From Phycisphaerae bacterium (lineage in GTDB: Bacteria; Planctomycetota; Phycisphaerae; UBA1845), in the NCBI GenBank assembly GCA_029260135.1, contig JAJDDV010000109.1, positions 1-64,000 of the forward strand: a stretch of 64,000 nucleotides of DNA. The letters are read 5' to 3'. Under the pieces are notes generated by a model. The model was not told where the DNA came from and searched no databases. It saw only the letters and a list, made by a program, of their open reading frames with translations. Made by a program: the position numbers and the translations under genes. Below are positions 50,719 to 59,456 of this stretch, in pieces; position 1 is the first letter of the stretch, and every line of letters begins with the position of its first letter.

Positions 50719-53286
50719 TCATGCGACGGGATGGGGGCTCAGGCGACGCCGGATCGTTGCGATCAGGACCTTCCGGTCCACCGGCTTGGAGGCGTAGTCA
50801 TCGCAGCCGGCGTCGATGCACTTGTCGCGATCGGACGCCATGGCGTGTGCGGTGAGCGCGATGATCGGTCCGACGTATCCCTTTTCGCGCAGTGTGCGCG
50901 TTGCGGCGTAGCCGTCCATGACCGGCATCTGCATGTCCATCAGGATCAGGTCGATGGGGCGTGGTGCGTCGGCATGGCGCTGGTGGAGGGTGGCACTGAG
51001 GGCGGCATCGACGGCCTGCTGACCATTTTCGACGACGGTTATGGCGGCACCGGCTTTTCGGAGAATGTGCGAGATAAGCCTCTGATTGTCGATCCCGTCG
51101 TCGGCGAGAAGGATGTGGCAGTCGAGCCTTTTCTGATCGGCGTCGCCCTCGAGGCAGGCGTCCTCTGGAAGGAACCCGAGCGCCGCTTCCGAAACGTCGG
51201 TCAACATACGAACGCCGTCGAGCGTTCCGGTGGCAACGGTGACCGAGAACGTCGTGCCTTCGCCGAACCGGCTGGTTACGGCAATCTCTCCGCCGAGCAT
51301 CGTCACGAGGCGTTTGCTGATGGTCAGGCCCAGTCCCGTTCCGCCAAACCGGCGTGTGGTGGACGAATCGGCTTGCGTGAAGGGTTCGAACAGTTTCTCC
51401 CGTTGCGCTTCCGTAAGGCCGATCCCGGTGTCGATGATGTCGAACTGCATCATGGGATTCGGAGCGTCGGACAGGAAGTGGGTGACGAGTCGAACGCTGC
51501 CTTTCTCCGTAAACTTGATGGCGTTTCCGACGAGGTTGATGAGGATCTGTCGCAATCGCGTCGGATCGCTTTGAATGGTCTCAGGGATGGGTCCTTTATA
51601 CTCACAATGGAACTGCACGCCCTTGGCCAGCGTTCGCGCCCGCGAAAGGGACGCCACTTCGGCCGTTACGCTGCACGGCGAGCAGAGGATGCACTCGATG
51701 TCGAGACGCCCCGCCTCGATCTTTGAAATGTCCAGGATGTCGTTGATGAGCGTCAGCAGATGTTCGGCGTTTCGACGGATGGTCTGGATGCAGTCGAGAC
51801 GTTCAGACGGCGATAGCTGCGCTTCCATCAGGTTTTCGGAGAACCCGAGAATCGCCGTCATGGGTGTGCGGATCTCATGACTCATGTTGGCCAGGAACGA
51901 GCTCTTGGCTTCGTTGGCTTCATCCGCCGCGGCGCGTGCTTCCTGATAGGCGAGGTTGGACTGCTCGAGCGCTGCTGCGTATTCCTTCAACTCCTTTTCG
52001 GATCGTTTTCGGTCGGTAATGTCGCGGATGATTCCCGTGAACAATCGGCGCGCGCCCAGTCGCAGTTCGCTGACATGCAGGTCCAACGGTATGGTCGATC
52101 CGTCCTTGCGCCGACCGACGACTTCCTGCCGTTGGCCGATGACCCGCCTATCGCCGCTGTGGACGTACCGCTGAATGTACCCCTCATGGGCTTCTCGATG
52201 AGGTGACGGCATGAGGACGCCGACCGAGGTGCCGACGATCTCCGCTGCCTTGAATCCGAACGTTCTCTCCGCCGCGGCGTTGTATGATTCGATCGCTCCG
52301 CGCTCGTCGATCGTGATGATCCCGTCCGGTGCGGATTCGAGCAGTGCGCGGTTCCGTGCGCTGGCCTCGGCGAGTTGCCCACTCCGTTCGACCAGGTGCT
52401 TCATCAGTGTGTGCTGGCGCCGGCTGTACCCGCCGATCAGAATGATCATCACCAATCCGCATCCGAGCGACATCCATCGAACCGTAGAGCCGAGCAGGTC
52501 GACCGAACCGAGCAGGTCTTTCTGGCGATCGGCGGTCACGACATACCAGGAAGGAGCGTCGATCCCAGAGGGGAAGTCAATATGCAGGAACTTCTTCATG
52601 ATCGGCCCCATTCCGAGGCATTCTTGCTCGTTCACATGGAGGTTGATCCGATCTGGAAGCTCGGGGCCGAGCTGTGCGATGAGTCGGCCACTGGCATCCG
52701 CCAGTCCCGCCCACCAATCAGGGTTGATCTTGAGGAACGCGTTGGACGCGAGTGCCCCGCGCAACGTACCGAGGAACTCCTTCTCATCGAACTCGACAAA
52801 GATCGGGACGGTCACGATAAACGTATCGCCCGCCGGCTCAATGGTACCTCGCTGTTTCCCTTTCTCGAACATGCCACGGCGCGTCTCTGCGTATTTGATG
52901 ATCGTCCCGGCCAGCGCAACTGAGGAAGACGTCAGGATCTTTCCGTCCGCGGTTACGCATGAGATTTCCCGCAGCGATGTGGAACGTTCGGCGACCGCTT
53001 CGAGGAACCCCTCGATTTCATTGTTGACGTCGTTCGCGAGAATCTCCGCCATCACCGGCTGGCGAGCCCAGGATTCCATGTCGTCGACCAGCGATGAGAT
53101 CGAGTCCTCCACCGACGCCTTGAGGAACGCCACCTCACGTTCCTGGTGTTCATCGGCCGATTGCCGTATCGACTCGGCGCTTTGGCGATAGACGAGGTAA
53201 CCAGCACCAAGGATGACGCTCAGCAGTGCGGCGCAGAGGCCCAGGAGTGGTTTCATCCCCGGGAGGGGGTCACGGGGACGGGCCAT
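50719..53286 (-). CDS. Hybrid sensor histidine kinase/response regulator
   Basis: This 855-residue protein has a membrane helix near 12-31, an extracytoplasmic sensor domain ~35-285, a second helix ~290-310 (WMSLGCGLVMIILIGGY), a PAS domain ~325-440 (ALLESAPDGIITIDERGAIE), the H-box NMSHEIRTPMTAILGF (His about 467), an ATPase domain (LVGNAIKFTEKG, DTGIGL, FGGTGLGLTISKRLV) and a C-terminal receiver with the phospho-Asp in LILMDMQMPVMDGY (about 782). It overlaps the upstream binding-protein gene by 17 bp, so it probably senses the same ligand. Its output partner is not encoded nearby. Confidence 0.92.
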   Translation of the reverse strand: MARPRDPLPGMKPLLGLCAALLSVILGAGYLVYRQSAESIRQSADEHQEREVAFLKASVEDSISSLVDDMESWARQPVMAEILANDVNNEIEGFLEAVAERSTSLREISCVTADGKILTSSSVALAGTIIKYAETRRGMFEKGKQRGTIEPAGDTFIVTVPIFVEFDEKEFLGTLRGALASNAFLKINPDWWAGLADASGRLIAQLGPELPDRINLHVNEQECLGMGPIMKKFLHIDFPSGIDAPSWYVVTADRQKDLLGSVDLLGSTVRWMSLGCGLVMIILIGGYSRRQHTLMKHLVERSGQLAEASARNRALLESAPDGIITIDERGAIESYNAAAERTFGFKAAEIVGTSVGVLMPSPHREAHEGYIQRYVHSGDRRVIGQRQEVVGRRKDGSTIPLDLHVSELRLGARRLFTGIIRDITDRKRSEKELKEYAAALEQSNLAYQEARAAADEANEAKSSFLANMSHEIRTPMTAILGFSENLMEAQLSPSERLDCIQTIRRNAEHLLTLINDILDISKIEAGRLDIECILCSPCSVTAEVASLSRARTLAKGVQFHCEYKGPIPETIQSDPTRLRQILINLVGNAIKFTEKGSVRLVTHFLSDAPNPMMQFDIIDTGIGLTEAQREKLFEPFTQADSSTTRRFGGTGLGLTISKRLVTMLGGEIAVTSRFGEGTTFSVTVATGTLDGVRMLTDVSEAALGFLPEDACLEGDADQKRLDCHILLADDGIDNQRLISHILRKAGAAITVVENGQQAVDAALSATLHQRHADAPRPIDLILMDMQMPVMDGYAATRTLREKGYVGPIIALTAHAMASDRDKCIDAGCDDYASKPVDRKVLIATIRRRLSPHPVA

Positions 53287-53779
53287 GCACGCTCACCTCA
53301 ATGATCGAGACGACCTTCACGGTGTCGTCAGTGTCCCGTTCTTCGATGTAGCCGATGCCCCCCTTGACCCTTGAAAGGTACTCTTTGACCAACCTGGCGG
53401 ATCGACAGGCCTTGGGCGCTTTGAGACCGCGGGTGAGCTTGAGGTTCAGCCAGTACTCTCTGAGTTGCTCCGGTGTTTTTCCCAGGACGGCGATCGAGAA
53501 CAGTGAGCGAATGGGATTCCTGGTGTGTCGTTCGTATACGGTGATCGGCCACTGGTTCGGCCACACGGTTTTTTGTCGAAGGAAGATGCGGCGAAGCTGA
53601 GTTTCGTTCAGCTTGTCGACCGGGTTCTTGCTGCTCACGACGACGGCGATGCGCTTCCTCGCTTTGCCATCCACCCTCTTGGGCTTCGACTCAGGCTGCT
53701 GCCCAATACTGAGCGACAGTAGCAGCAAGCTCAAAATGCTCGTTTTCAAGGTCATTGCAGATGACAACCAGGTCGTCAC
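53270..53779 (-). CDS. PstS-like periplasmic phosphate-binding-type protein
   Basis: The frame gives 169 residues from a GTG at 53779 that overlaps the upstream stop (TAGTG); an ATG at 53755 is an alternative. A signal peptide (ILSLLLLSLSIG) is visible. The mature part (IAVVVSSKNPVDKLNETQLR, RIFLRQKTVWPNQW, KTPEQLREYW, VKGGIGYIEE) matches short stand-alone members of the PBP-like phosphate ABC-transporter family. It lacks the full two-lobe length, as is usual for this short group. Being between a porin and a sensor kinase, it probably presents a ligand to the kinase rather than feeding a transporter. Confidence 0.82.
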   Translation of the reverse strand: MTTWLSSAMTLKTSILSLLLLSLSIGQQPESKPKRVDGKARKRIAVVVSSKNPVDKLNETQLRRIFLRQKTVWPNQWPITVYERHTRNPIRSLFSIAVLGKTPEQLREYWLNLKLTRGLKAPKACRSARLVKEYLSRVKGGIGYIEERDTDDTVKVVSIIEVSVHGPSP

Positions 53780-54987
53780 TAGAAGGCAATCGCGATCGAT
53801 GCGGCGACACCGTCCGCGTCCTCGCCTTCGGACCGGGCGGAATGAAAGTACTCCAACTTCAGCGAGACATCGGGAATCGGTCGGTAGTTGACACCGAGGG
53901 TGTGTTCCTGCGTTTCGCCTTCATGCTCGATGTTCATCAGGTCGTACCGGTAGAAGGCGGCCCACTGTTCGTCCCACCGATAGCTGGGTTGCAGGTAGAA
54001 TCCGGTGCGGTCCTCGGTAGCATCCCGCTTGGCGAGTTCGGTGAGCAGCTCCCAGGGGCCGGTACGGAGCTGGGCGTCGACCCCCCACGTAAAGACGCGA
54101 TCCTCGCCGGATGGGCTCTCGTGATAGGCGCTGAGTCCCAGGTTCAGCGTGTCGACGGTGTCATTGGTCGGTACGTGCCACGTCAACTTCCCACCGATCG
54201 CCTTGCCTTCGTTGTCGTCGTGTTTCGTGAAGTAGACGGATCGGCCGTTGCCCACGTAACCGGTGTAGGTGATCCCGTGCTTTTCACCGTATCGACTTCC
54301 GTACGCCATCAGCCCGACGAACGATTCTCGGAAGACCTTGCGCACCATGAGTGGGCGGCGTGTCGGCAGGACGACGATGGGATAGTGGTTGACGTTCCAA
54401 TACCCCGGCGTGAGGATGAGGCCGCCGCGCAGCGTCAGCGCGTCGCTGTGGACATACTCGCTCCAGACCTGCTCCACCTTGACCTCGCCTCGGGCCTCCT
54501 CCAGGTCGTCCGCTCCGTCTCCTTCGAACTTCGCACCGAATTCAAACTCGAACTCAGAGAAGAGCCTCCACTGATCCCACTCCTTGGTCAGGTGAAGCGA
54601 GAGGTGGTGTTGGCGGAACTCGCCTGGACTGTCGTCGCGGTTGTCGTTGAAGTACTCGAAGTCGTAGTATCCCGACAGCGTCGGCATCTGGTCGAGCCTG
54701 TCCTGGAAATCGAAGAAGTCATCACGAAGTTCTTCCAGGCCTTCATCGCACTCCCGCGGGAAGGCTTGCCCGCCTGCCTGCCTCTCGGCCGCGCCGAGCT
54801 TCTGGAGGATCTCGGTCTGACTCGACTCGAGCGCTTCAATGCGCTCGAGCAGACGCTGATTCAACGCTTGCTGCGCCTTCAGTGAGGCGGCAAGTGCGGC
54901 GAGGTCGTCGCCTTCCTGGGCGTGCGTGTACGGTGCGATGGTTGCGCCCAGGGACATGACTGCGATGAGTGATTGTGTCCGAATCAT
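53779..54987 (-). CDS. Outer-membrane porin, OprP/O-type
   Basis: This 402-residue protein starts at the ATG at 54987 and has a signal peptide ending THAQ. Residues ~25-80 form a coiled coil (LKAQQALNQRLLERIEALES), then come amphipathic beta-strands (LSGYYDFEYFNDNRDDSPGE, LFSEFEFEFGAKF, GITYTGYVGNGRSVYF) and a C-terminal Phe. The layout matches phosphate-selective-like porins of Gram-negative bacteria. It is the first gene of the operon with the binding protein and hybrid kinase. Confidence 0.85.
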   Translation of the reverse strand: MIRTQSLIAVMSLGATIAPYTHAQEGDDLAALAASLKAQQALNQRLLERIEALESSQTEILQKLGAAERQAGGQAFPRECDEGLEELRDDFFDFQDRLDQMPTLSGYYDFEYFNDNRDDSPGEFRQHHLSLHLTKEWDQWRLFSEFEFEFGAKFEGDGADDLEEARGEVKVEQVWSEYVHSDALTLRGGLILTPGYWNVNHYPIVVLPTRRPLMVRKVFRESFVGLMAYGSRYGEKHGITYTGYVGNGRSVYFTKHDDNEGKAIGGKLTWHVPTNDTVDTLNLGLSAYHESPSGEDRVFTWGVDAQLRTGPWELLTELAKRDATEDRTGFYLQPSYRWDEQWAAFYRYDLMNIEHEGETQEHTLGVNYRPIPDVSLKLEYFHSARSEGEDADGVAASIAIAF

Positions 54988-55232
54988 TCGGAGGCCTCGC
55001 GGATCGGTCACTGGCGGATCGGAAACGAGCCGTTGCGCCGGCCGAGCGTTCGTTCGTCCCCCCAATGAATGACCTATCGGACAGGCTGGAACGGCTCTGA
55101 AACCGAGCCGAAGGCAAACCCGGCCATGGGAATGGCCAGCCACTGCGGATCCTCAAGAGGAAGGCATGCGCGGGTCTCTCGGAAGTGAGAATATGCGGCA
55201 AGGGTCGTGTGGGTGGCACCCTCCAAGCGGGC

Positions 55233-56810
55233 TCACGGGTTATGGGACGGAGCGGTCACGTCTGAGATCGTGTTTTCGGGGCGATGTATCTCACGGATCA
55301 GGCGTTGATACTCGGGATGATCGAGGATCATGGTTCGGCCCATCCCGATCAGGTCGTCGACGTCGGACGGCGGCAGGAAGAAGCTCGTCCGCATGGACAG
55401 GAATCGCTCGCGCTCGGCCTGATCGGCGATGCGCTTGAAGTCCAGCACGATGAGGTACTGCTCGACGGCATCGATCGCGCGGGGCGACGGTTTTGGCGCG
55501 TCGGGACAATGTGTCTTGAACACGGTCTCATACGAGTCTGCGACTTGTTCGCAGACCCGAGTGTCTTCCACCATCAAGTGCTTGATGATCGCGATAAGGG
55601 CCTTGCTGTAGTTTCGCATGCTGGTGATGGCCGTCTTGTACCCGACGCGCAGCAATCCCGGCGCTGAAGACTGACTCTCGATGTCCTGCGGCGGATTCGT
55701 GCCCACATCGACGACGATCACCATCAGTCGTTTGATCTTGCGCGCCTCGACAAGTCGGCGGATTTCTCCCGATCGGTACGCTCGAATGACATAGGTCAGA
55801 CCGAGGTTGTCCGCCAGCCCGCCATCGACAAGGTACAGATACTTGTGCCTCTTGACATCGAAAGCAGGGCGAGGCCCCCGATCAGAAGCTCGCCGCGGTA
55901 CCAGCAGATCTTTCGCCCAGGCACGGCGGGGAGGGTCATTCGTTTTCTCGTTGTCATCCGCGACGACGGCGTGAAGGGCTTGGGACATGGCGGGTCCGTC
56001 ATGGTACTTCAATCGCATCGGGCTCAGCAGAAGGGGAAATGCGGATGACGCCGCGACCGACCAGCCTAGCGGCACGGAACCGAGATCCGAGCCGAGCAGA
56101 TCGAAGGAGCCCTGCGTGAACTCGAAGACTTGCTCACGCGAAAGATCGGTTGCGTTGACCACGATGAAGGGTCGATCGTTTCGCCGAAGCAGATCAGCGT
56201 AGGTGCCGCCATGGAAGATCTCGGTATCATAGTACGAGGCCGCAAGATCGATGCGATCGAGAACGACCCACGGCAACTGCAACAGATTCAACGGTCGGAG
56301 GATAAGCTTCAGGAGCAGCGACTGGATGTTGCTCTTCAGGAACCTGCGTTCGAACGTGCCGTCGAAGAGGCGATCGCGTTGCAGCACCCAGGCGGCGGCG
56401 GTGAACGATCCGCCCGATACCGACGACACGATGTCCACTTCATCCAGCATCCGCCGCGCGGGTCCACCCTGCGCGTTCGATGGGATCGCGGTCTCTCGAA
56501 GCCCCCGCAAGACGCCATAGGAGAATGCGGCCGCTCGTGTACCGCCGCCGGAGAAGGTCAGACAGATGAACAAGTCGTCGGTGTTGCCGCTTCCGAGTTC
56601 GAGGGCATCGAAACGATAACCGCTCCGCGCGTCGAAGGCCTCCAGTGGCGCGTTCTTGTAGAGCGGGCCCAGACATCCGCCAAGAAAGCCGCTCCAGATG
56701 ACCAGGAGGTACAGTCCCGGACGAGGTACGCAGGGCGTGATGCCGGTGCGATTCCATCGTTGCCCGTTTGAACACTGTTCCTTCGCGCTACGCAACGAAA
56801 GATCTCTCAT
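55233..56810 (-). CDS. Patatin-like phospholipase, lipoprotein
   Basis: This protein is 525 residues from the ATG at 56810; a longer frame to 56951 would run into a MITE-like repeat. A lipobox-type leader (LYLLVIWSGFLGGC) suggests membrane attachment. The patatin fold has the oxyanion loop SGGGTRAAAF (about 85), nucleophile Ser in SSVSGGSF (about 130) and Asp in LVDGGLADN (about 331), the typical Ser-Asp dyad. It hydrolyses acyl lipids. The C-terminal ~200 residues are less conserved. The SD for the chosen start is poor, so the start is uncertain. Confidence 0.87.
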   Translation of the reverse strand: MRDLSLRSAKEQCSNGQRWNRTGITPCVPRPGLYLLVIWSGFLGGCLGPLYKNAPLEAFDARSGYRFDALELGSGNTDDLFICLTFSGGGTRAAAFSYGVLRGLRETAIPSNAQGGPARRMLDEVDIVSSVSGGSFTAAAWVLQRDRLFDGTFERRFLKSNIQSLLLKLILRPLNLLQLPWVVLDRIDLAASYYDTEIFHGGTYADLLRRNDRPFIVVNATDLSREQVFEFTQGSFDLLGSDLGSVPLGWSVAASSAFPLLLSPMRLKYHDGPAMSQALHAVVADDNEKTNDPPRRAWAKDLLVPRRASDRGPRPAFDVKRHKYLYLVDGGLADNLGLTYVIRAYRSGEIRRLVEARKIKRLMVIVVDVGTNPPQDIESQSSAPGLLRVGYKTAITSMRNYSKALIAIIKHLMVEDTRVCEQVADSYETVFKTHCPDAPKPSPRAIDAVEQYLIVLDFKRIADQAERERFLSMRTSFFLPPSDVDDLIGMGRTMILDHPEYQRLIREIHRPENTISDVTAPSHNP

Positions 56811-56862
56811 TCGGGGGGGAACTCGCGCCCGTACGCCCGGCACGCTTCGTCCCGATGTTACC

Positions 56863-56976
56863 GCCTGCTGAAAAAGTATGCGGAGCAGGCTTCCCATGGT
56901 GTCGACCCGCACTGGGGCGCCTGAGATGACCGAGTGGAAAGTCGGTCCCACCGCCAGACTGAGTTCTTCAACAGGC
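56863..56976. mobile_element. MITE-like element with imperfect terminal inverted repeats
   Basis: A 114-bp segment begins GCCTGCTGAAAAAGT (56863-56877) and ends GAGTTCTTCAACAGGC (56961-56976); reverse-complementing the right end gives GCCTGTTGAAGAACTC, matching the left at most positions. Ends of the type GCCTGTTGAARAA are common in transposon remnants. No coding capacity is seen. It lies between the patatin and lipoprotein genes, 2 nt from the latter's stop. Confidence 0.45.
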
Positions 56977-56978
56977 TT

Positions 56979-57551
56979 CTAAGGGCCGTTTGTTGGAGAA
57001 TCCGGGGGCGGCGTCGAACCGGTCAGCCGCTCCACAATGTCTTCGAGGATGCGGCGCTCTGCGATCTTGTTCCGCCGGATCGTGCGCCAGACCGTGTTTT
57101 GCTCCGGCGTGGTCCCCGCGCCGCGATCGATCGGCGTCTCACCCGGTCGATCCGTTGTGGCCAGATCGTGTTGGAGGATTCGGTGCGTCTCTGTCAGCCG
57201 TTCCTGAATCGCCGCTTGGCAATACACGTTGACGGTATCCGCCGTCGCCGCCACGCGCACGCGAACGACACGTCGAAGATCACCGCGCGAGCTGATGCGG
57301 ACACCGGTGCGTTCCCCATGGCGGGAATGAGAGGTCGGGCGCGTCGTCAGCAGACCGGCGGCCCTGTCGGCGTGGTCAATCGCGTAGCCCAGTTCATCGA
57401 GCGTGGATCTGGCGGCTGCGTATGCCGCCGCGCGGTCGCCGCCAGGAAAGTGTCGCACGCCATAGGTGATCGGCGCGGATCCCGGCGCTGCGCACCCGGC
57501 AAGTACCATACAGGCAAGAGACCACCAGACGCTCTGACGGGCGCGCTTCAT
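56979..57551 (-). CDS. Hypothetical lipoprotein
   Basis: This 190-residue protein starts at the ATG at 57551, preceded by GGGGGG. The leader RARQSVWWSLACMVLAGC ends in a lipobox. The mature protein (AAYAAARSTLDELGYAIDHA; GVRISSRGDLRRVVRVRVAA; TETHRILQHDLA) has an alternating alpha/beta pattern similar to small lipoproteins with a helix-beta domain found in many Gram-negatives, and ends in a Pro-rich tail. Function unknown. Confidence 0.75.
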   Translation of the reverse strand: MKRARQSVWWSLACMVLAGCAAPGSAPITYGVRHFPGGDRAAAYAAARSTLDELGYAIDHADRAAGLLTTRPTSHSRHGERTGVRISSRGDLRRVVRVRVAATADTVNVYCQAAIQERLTETHRILQHDLATTDRPGETPIDRGAGTTPEQNTVWRTIRRNKIAERRILEDIVERLTGSTPPPDSPTNGP

Positions 57552-57707
57552 CCCCCCATTATCGAAGAAGGCGGTCGTTCTGCAAGTGCGATCGGCAAAA
57601 CCGATCCTTGAGGGAAATGCCCGCCACATCGCCGCCGACCGGCGCGTGCATTTGCGATCACGGGGAGAACCGCGCGATTCGGCCGGTGAAGAAAAACAGA
57701 GGTTACG

Positions 57708-58046
57708 CTAGTCGGCGGCGAGCTGAACCGCAGCCAGCCCGTTCGACACGTCATCGGCGAACTCGAACACCTTGTCGAGACCGGTCACGAGAAACAGCCC
57801 CCACACACTCGTGTCGATGCCGCACAGAATCAAACGCCGCTTGTTGTTGACCACCTGTTTGCGAAGCTTCAACAGCTTGGCGAGATTGGAGGAATTGATG
57901 TAGTTCACCGCCGCGAAGTTCAACACGACATCGACATCGGTGCGCGTATCGAGTTGATCGATCACCGTCGTCACATCGTCCGCGAACGCAGGATCGTCCT
58001 GCAACTCCACGACGAGAATGTTCTCTGACCAACTCTCTATAGACAC
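57708..58046 (-). CDS. STAS-domain anti-sigma factor antagonist
   Basis: This is a 112-residue protein from the GTG at 58046, which lies 8 nt after GGGGAG; the frame extends three codons more. It is a single STAS domain: VVELQDDPAFADDVTTVIDQ, DVVLNFAAVNYINSSNLAKL with the phosphorylatable Ser in NSSNL, and RLILCGIDTSVWGLFLVTGL. SpoIIAA-like proteins bind an anti-sigma kinase when unphosphorylated. No anti-sigma kinase is encoded next to it. Confidence 0.88.
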   Translation of the reverse strand: MSIESWSENILVVELQDDPAFADDVTTVIDQLDTRTDVDVVLNFAAVNYINSSNLAKLLKLRKQVVNNKRRLILCGIDTSVWGLFLVTGLDKVFEFADDVSNGLAAVQLAAD

Positions 58047-58180
58047 CGGCGACACTCCCCGAAGCCTTCCGCAGCCTTCCGCGTCGGCTTTGATTTCCTA
58101 CAACACGTTATCGCCGCCGACGCACAATGTCAAACGATTCGTGCAACTTCACGATCCAATCCGCGGCGTCATACCGCTTC

Positions 58181-59143
58181 TCATCGCTCACGCACGAGTA
58201 GCGTCCGGTCGACCGAGCGATGCTTCAGCTCCGCCGATGCCTCCTGAAGCCAGCGTTTCGCGTCGGTGTAGTAGCCCGCCGTGGGACGCAAGCCGGGCAC
58301 CGCCTCCGACCAATACCGATTGAACGCGTGCATGTGAAGCTCGCGAAGGTATTTGCTGTAGATGCTGGCCAGCGCCACCGGAAACCGCTTTGCATCGCCG
58401 CGCGTGACGAACTCGATCTCGAAACACTGTGCCGTTTGGTCCAGTTGATACGCGCTTCGCGTTGACGACTCCTCCAGAATTCGCAAGGTATATCCGGGAA
58501 ACGCCGTCGTCAGCGCAGGGCGATAGTGCGTGCGACCTCCCAGTCGATCAACGAAGACGCGAATCCGTTCCTGCGGCGCCGATCGCATCACGCGATCGAC
58601 CACGCGAAGCGCCAGCCCGAGCAGAACGACGGCCTTATTCCGCGTGTTGCGTACCAGCCGATTGTACACGCCGACCGGAACCGGTTCACAGAAAACGCCC
58701 GCCGGCACGACATCCTGCGCCTCGCAATCCAGCCGCACGGCATTGGCCTGCGTGCCGACGTCGCCCGTGACCGGATCGAGCGGCAGCGCGAGATCCGTGC
58801 CGCCATACCATGGATAGGCGTTGAGTTGATCCCCGGCACCGGGTGATACCAGATCGAGCAACGTGCGGAACGTGTCCGGACGATGACCGCCCGCCGCCAG
58901 CATGACGAGCGCCGTCCGCTCCAACGCGCCAAGCCCCTCGCCGCCGCGATGGAGCTTCTTACTATCGGTGATCACCAAACGGCGCCCGGATTTGCGAACC
59001 GTCGACGTGCAGCTCACCTGAAGCGTGTCCCAAAGACAGCCGTCGAGATGATCGTCAGGGACCCGAAACGCCACGCCCGAGACCACCAGAGGTCCGAGCG
59101 TCGGACCGAATCCCGCCTCATCGATCCCCGCTAGTATGGCCAA
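58181..59143 (-). CDS. RNase HII-like ribonuclease H family protein
   Basis: This 320-residue protein begins LAGIDEAGFGPTLGPLVVSG, the metal-binding Asp-Glu signature of RNase HII (GxDExGxGPLxGP), followed by ITDSKKL (SKKL motif) and an Asp in RVFVDRLGGR; SIYSKYLREL parallels the family's ASxxAKxxRD. It is about 100 residues longer than standard RNase HII, with an insertion between SKKL and the third Asp. Digestion of RNA in RNA-DNA hybrids is inferred; the divergence means another nuclease role is possible. Confidence 0.75.
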   Translation of the reverse strand: MAILAGIDEAGFGPTLGPLVVSGVAFRVPDDHLDGCLWDTLQVSCTSTVRKSGRRLVITDSKKLHRGGEGLGALERTALVMLAAGGHRPDTFRTLLDLVSPGAGDQLNAYPWYGGTDLALPLDPVTGDVGTQANAVRLDCEAQDVVPAGVFCEPVPVGVYNRLVRNTRNKAVVLLGLALRVVDRVMRSAPQERIRVFVDRLGGRTHYRPALTTAFPGYTLRILEESSTRSAYQLDQTAQCFEIEFVTRGDAKRFPVALASIYSKYLRELHMHAFNRYWSEAVPGLRPTAGYYTDAKRWLQEASAELKHRSVDRTLLVRER

Positions 59144-59456
59144 CGTTTCGTATCCCGTACCTTCATCCGACTCGGGAACCGCAACACCAGAAAAGGGAAT
59201 GTAGACCCCCGACCCGCATGCGGCAAGCTCACGCGGCTCGCCCTACCGAATACGGCATTCGCCCGCGCGAACCGCCTTCGTCCAGAGGCCGGGTAAGAAC
59301 GCGCACCGTAGCGAATGCGCCACGCCGCCCGTCGAATCCCGAGCTTCGGCATCGTTCTTGCCACACGTTCCGAACGAACGCGGGTCCCAGCCCGTCGCGT
59401 TGGGATGGCGGAAACCTGGACCCTCCAAAAGCACATGACCTTTGGATCGCGCGCTG
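59144..59456. promoter_or_regulatory. Divergent intergenic region
   Basis: About 310 bp between the RNase HII-like gene (minus) and the malic enzyme gene (plus). It should contain both promoters; no specific motifs could be assigned. Open frames here are Arg/Pro-rich and not credible. Confidence 0.4.

Noticed and set aside
57548..57754. Small minus-strand frame upstream of the lipoprotein
   Set aside because: It overlaps the STAS gene end and the lipoprotein start, and no SD or conserved pattern is visible.
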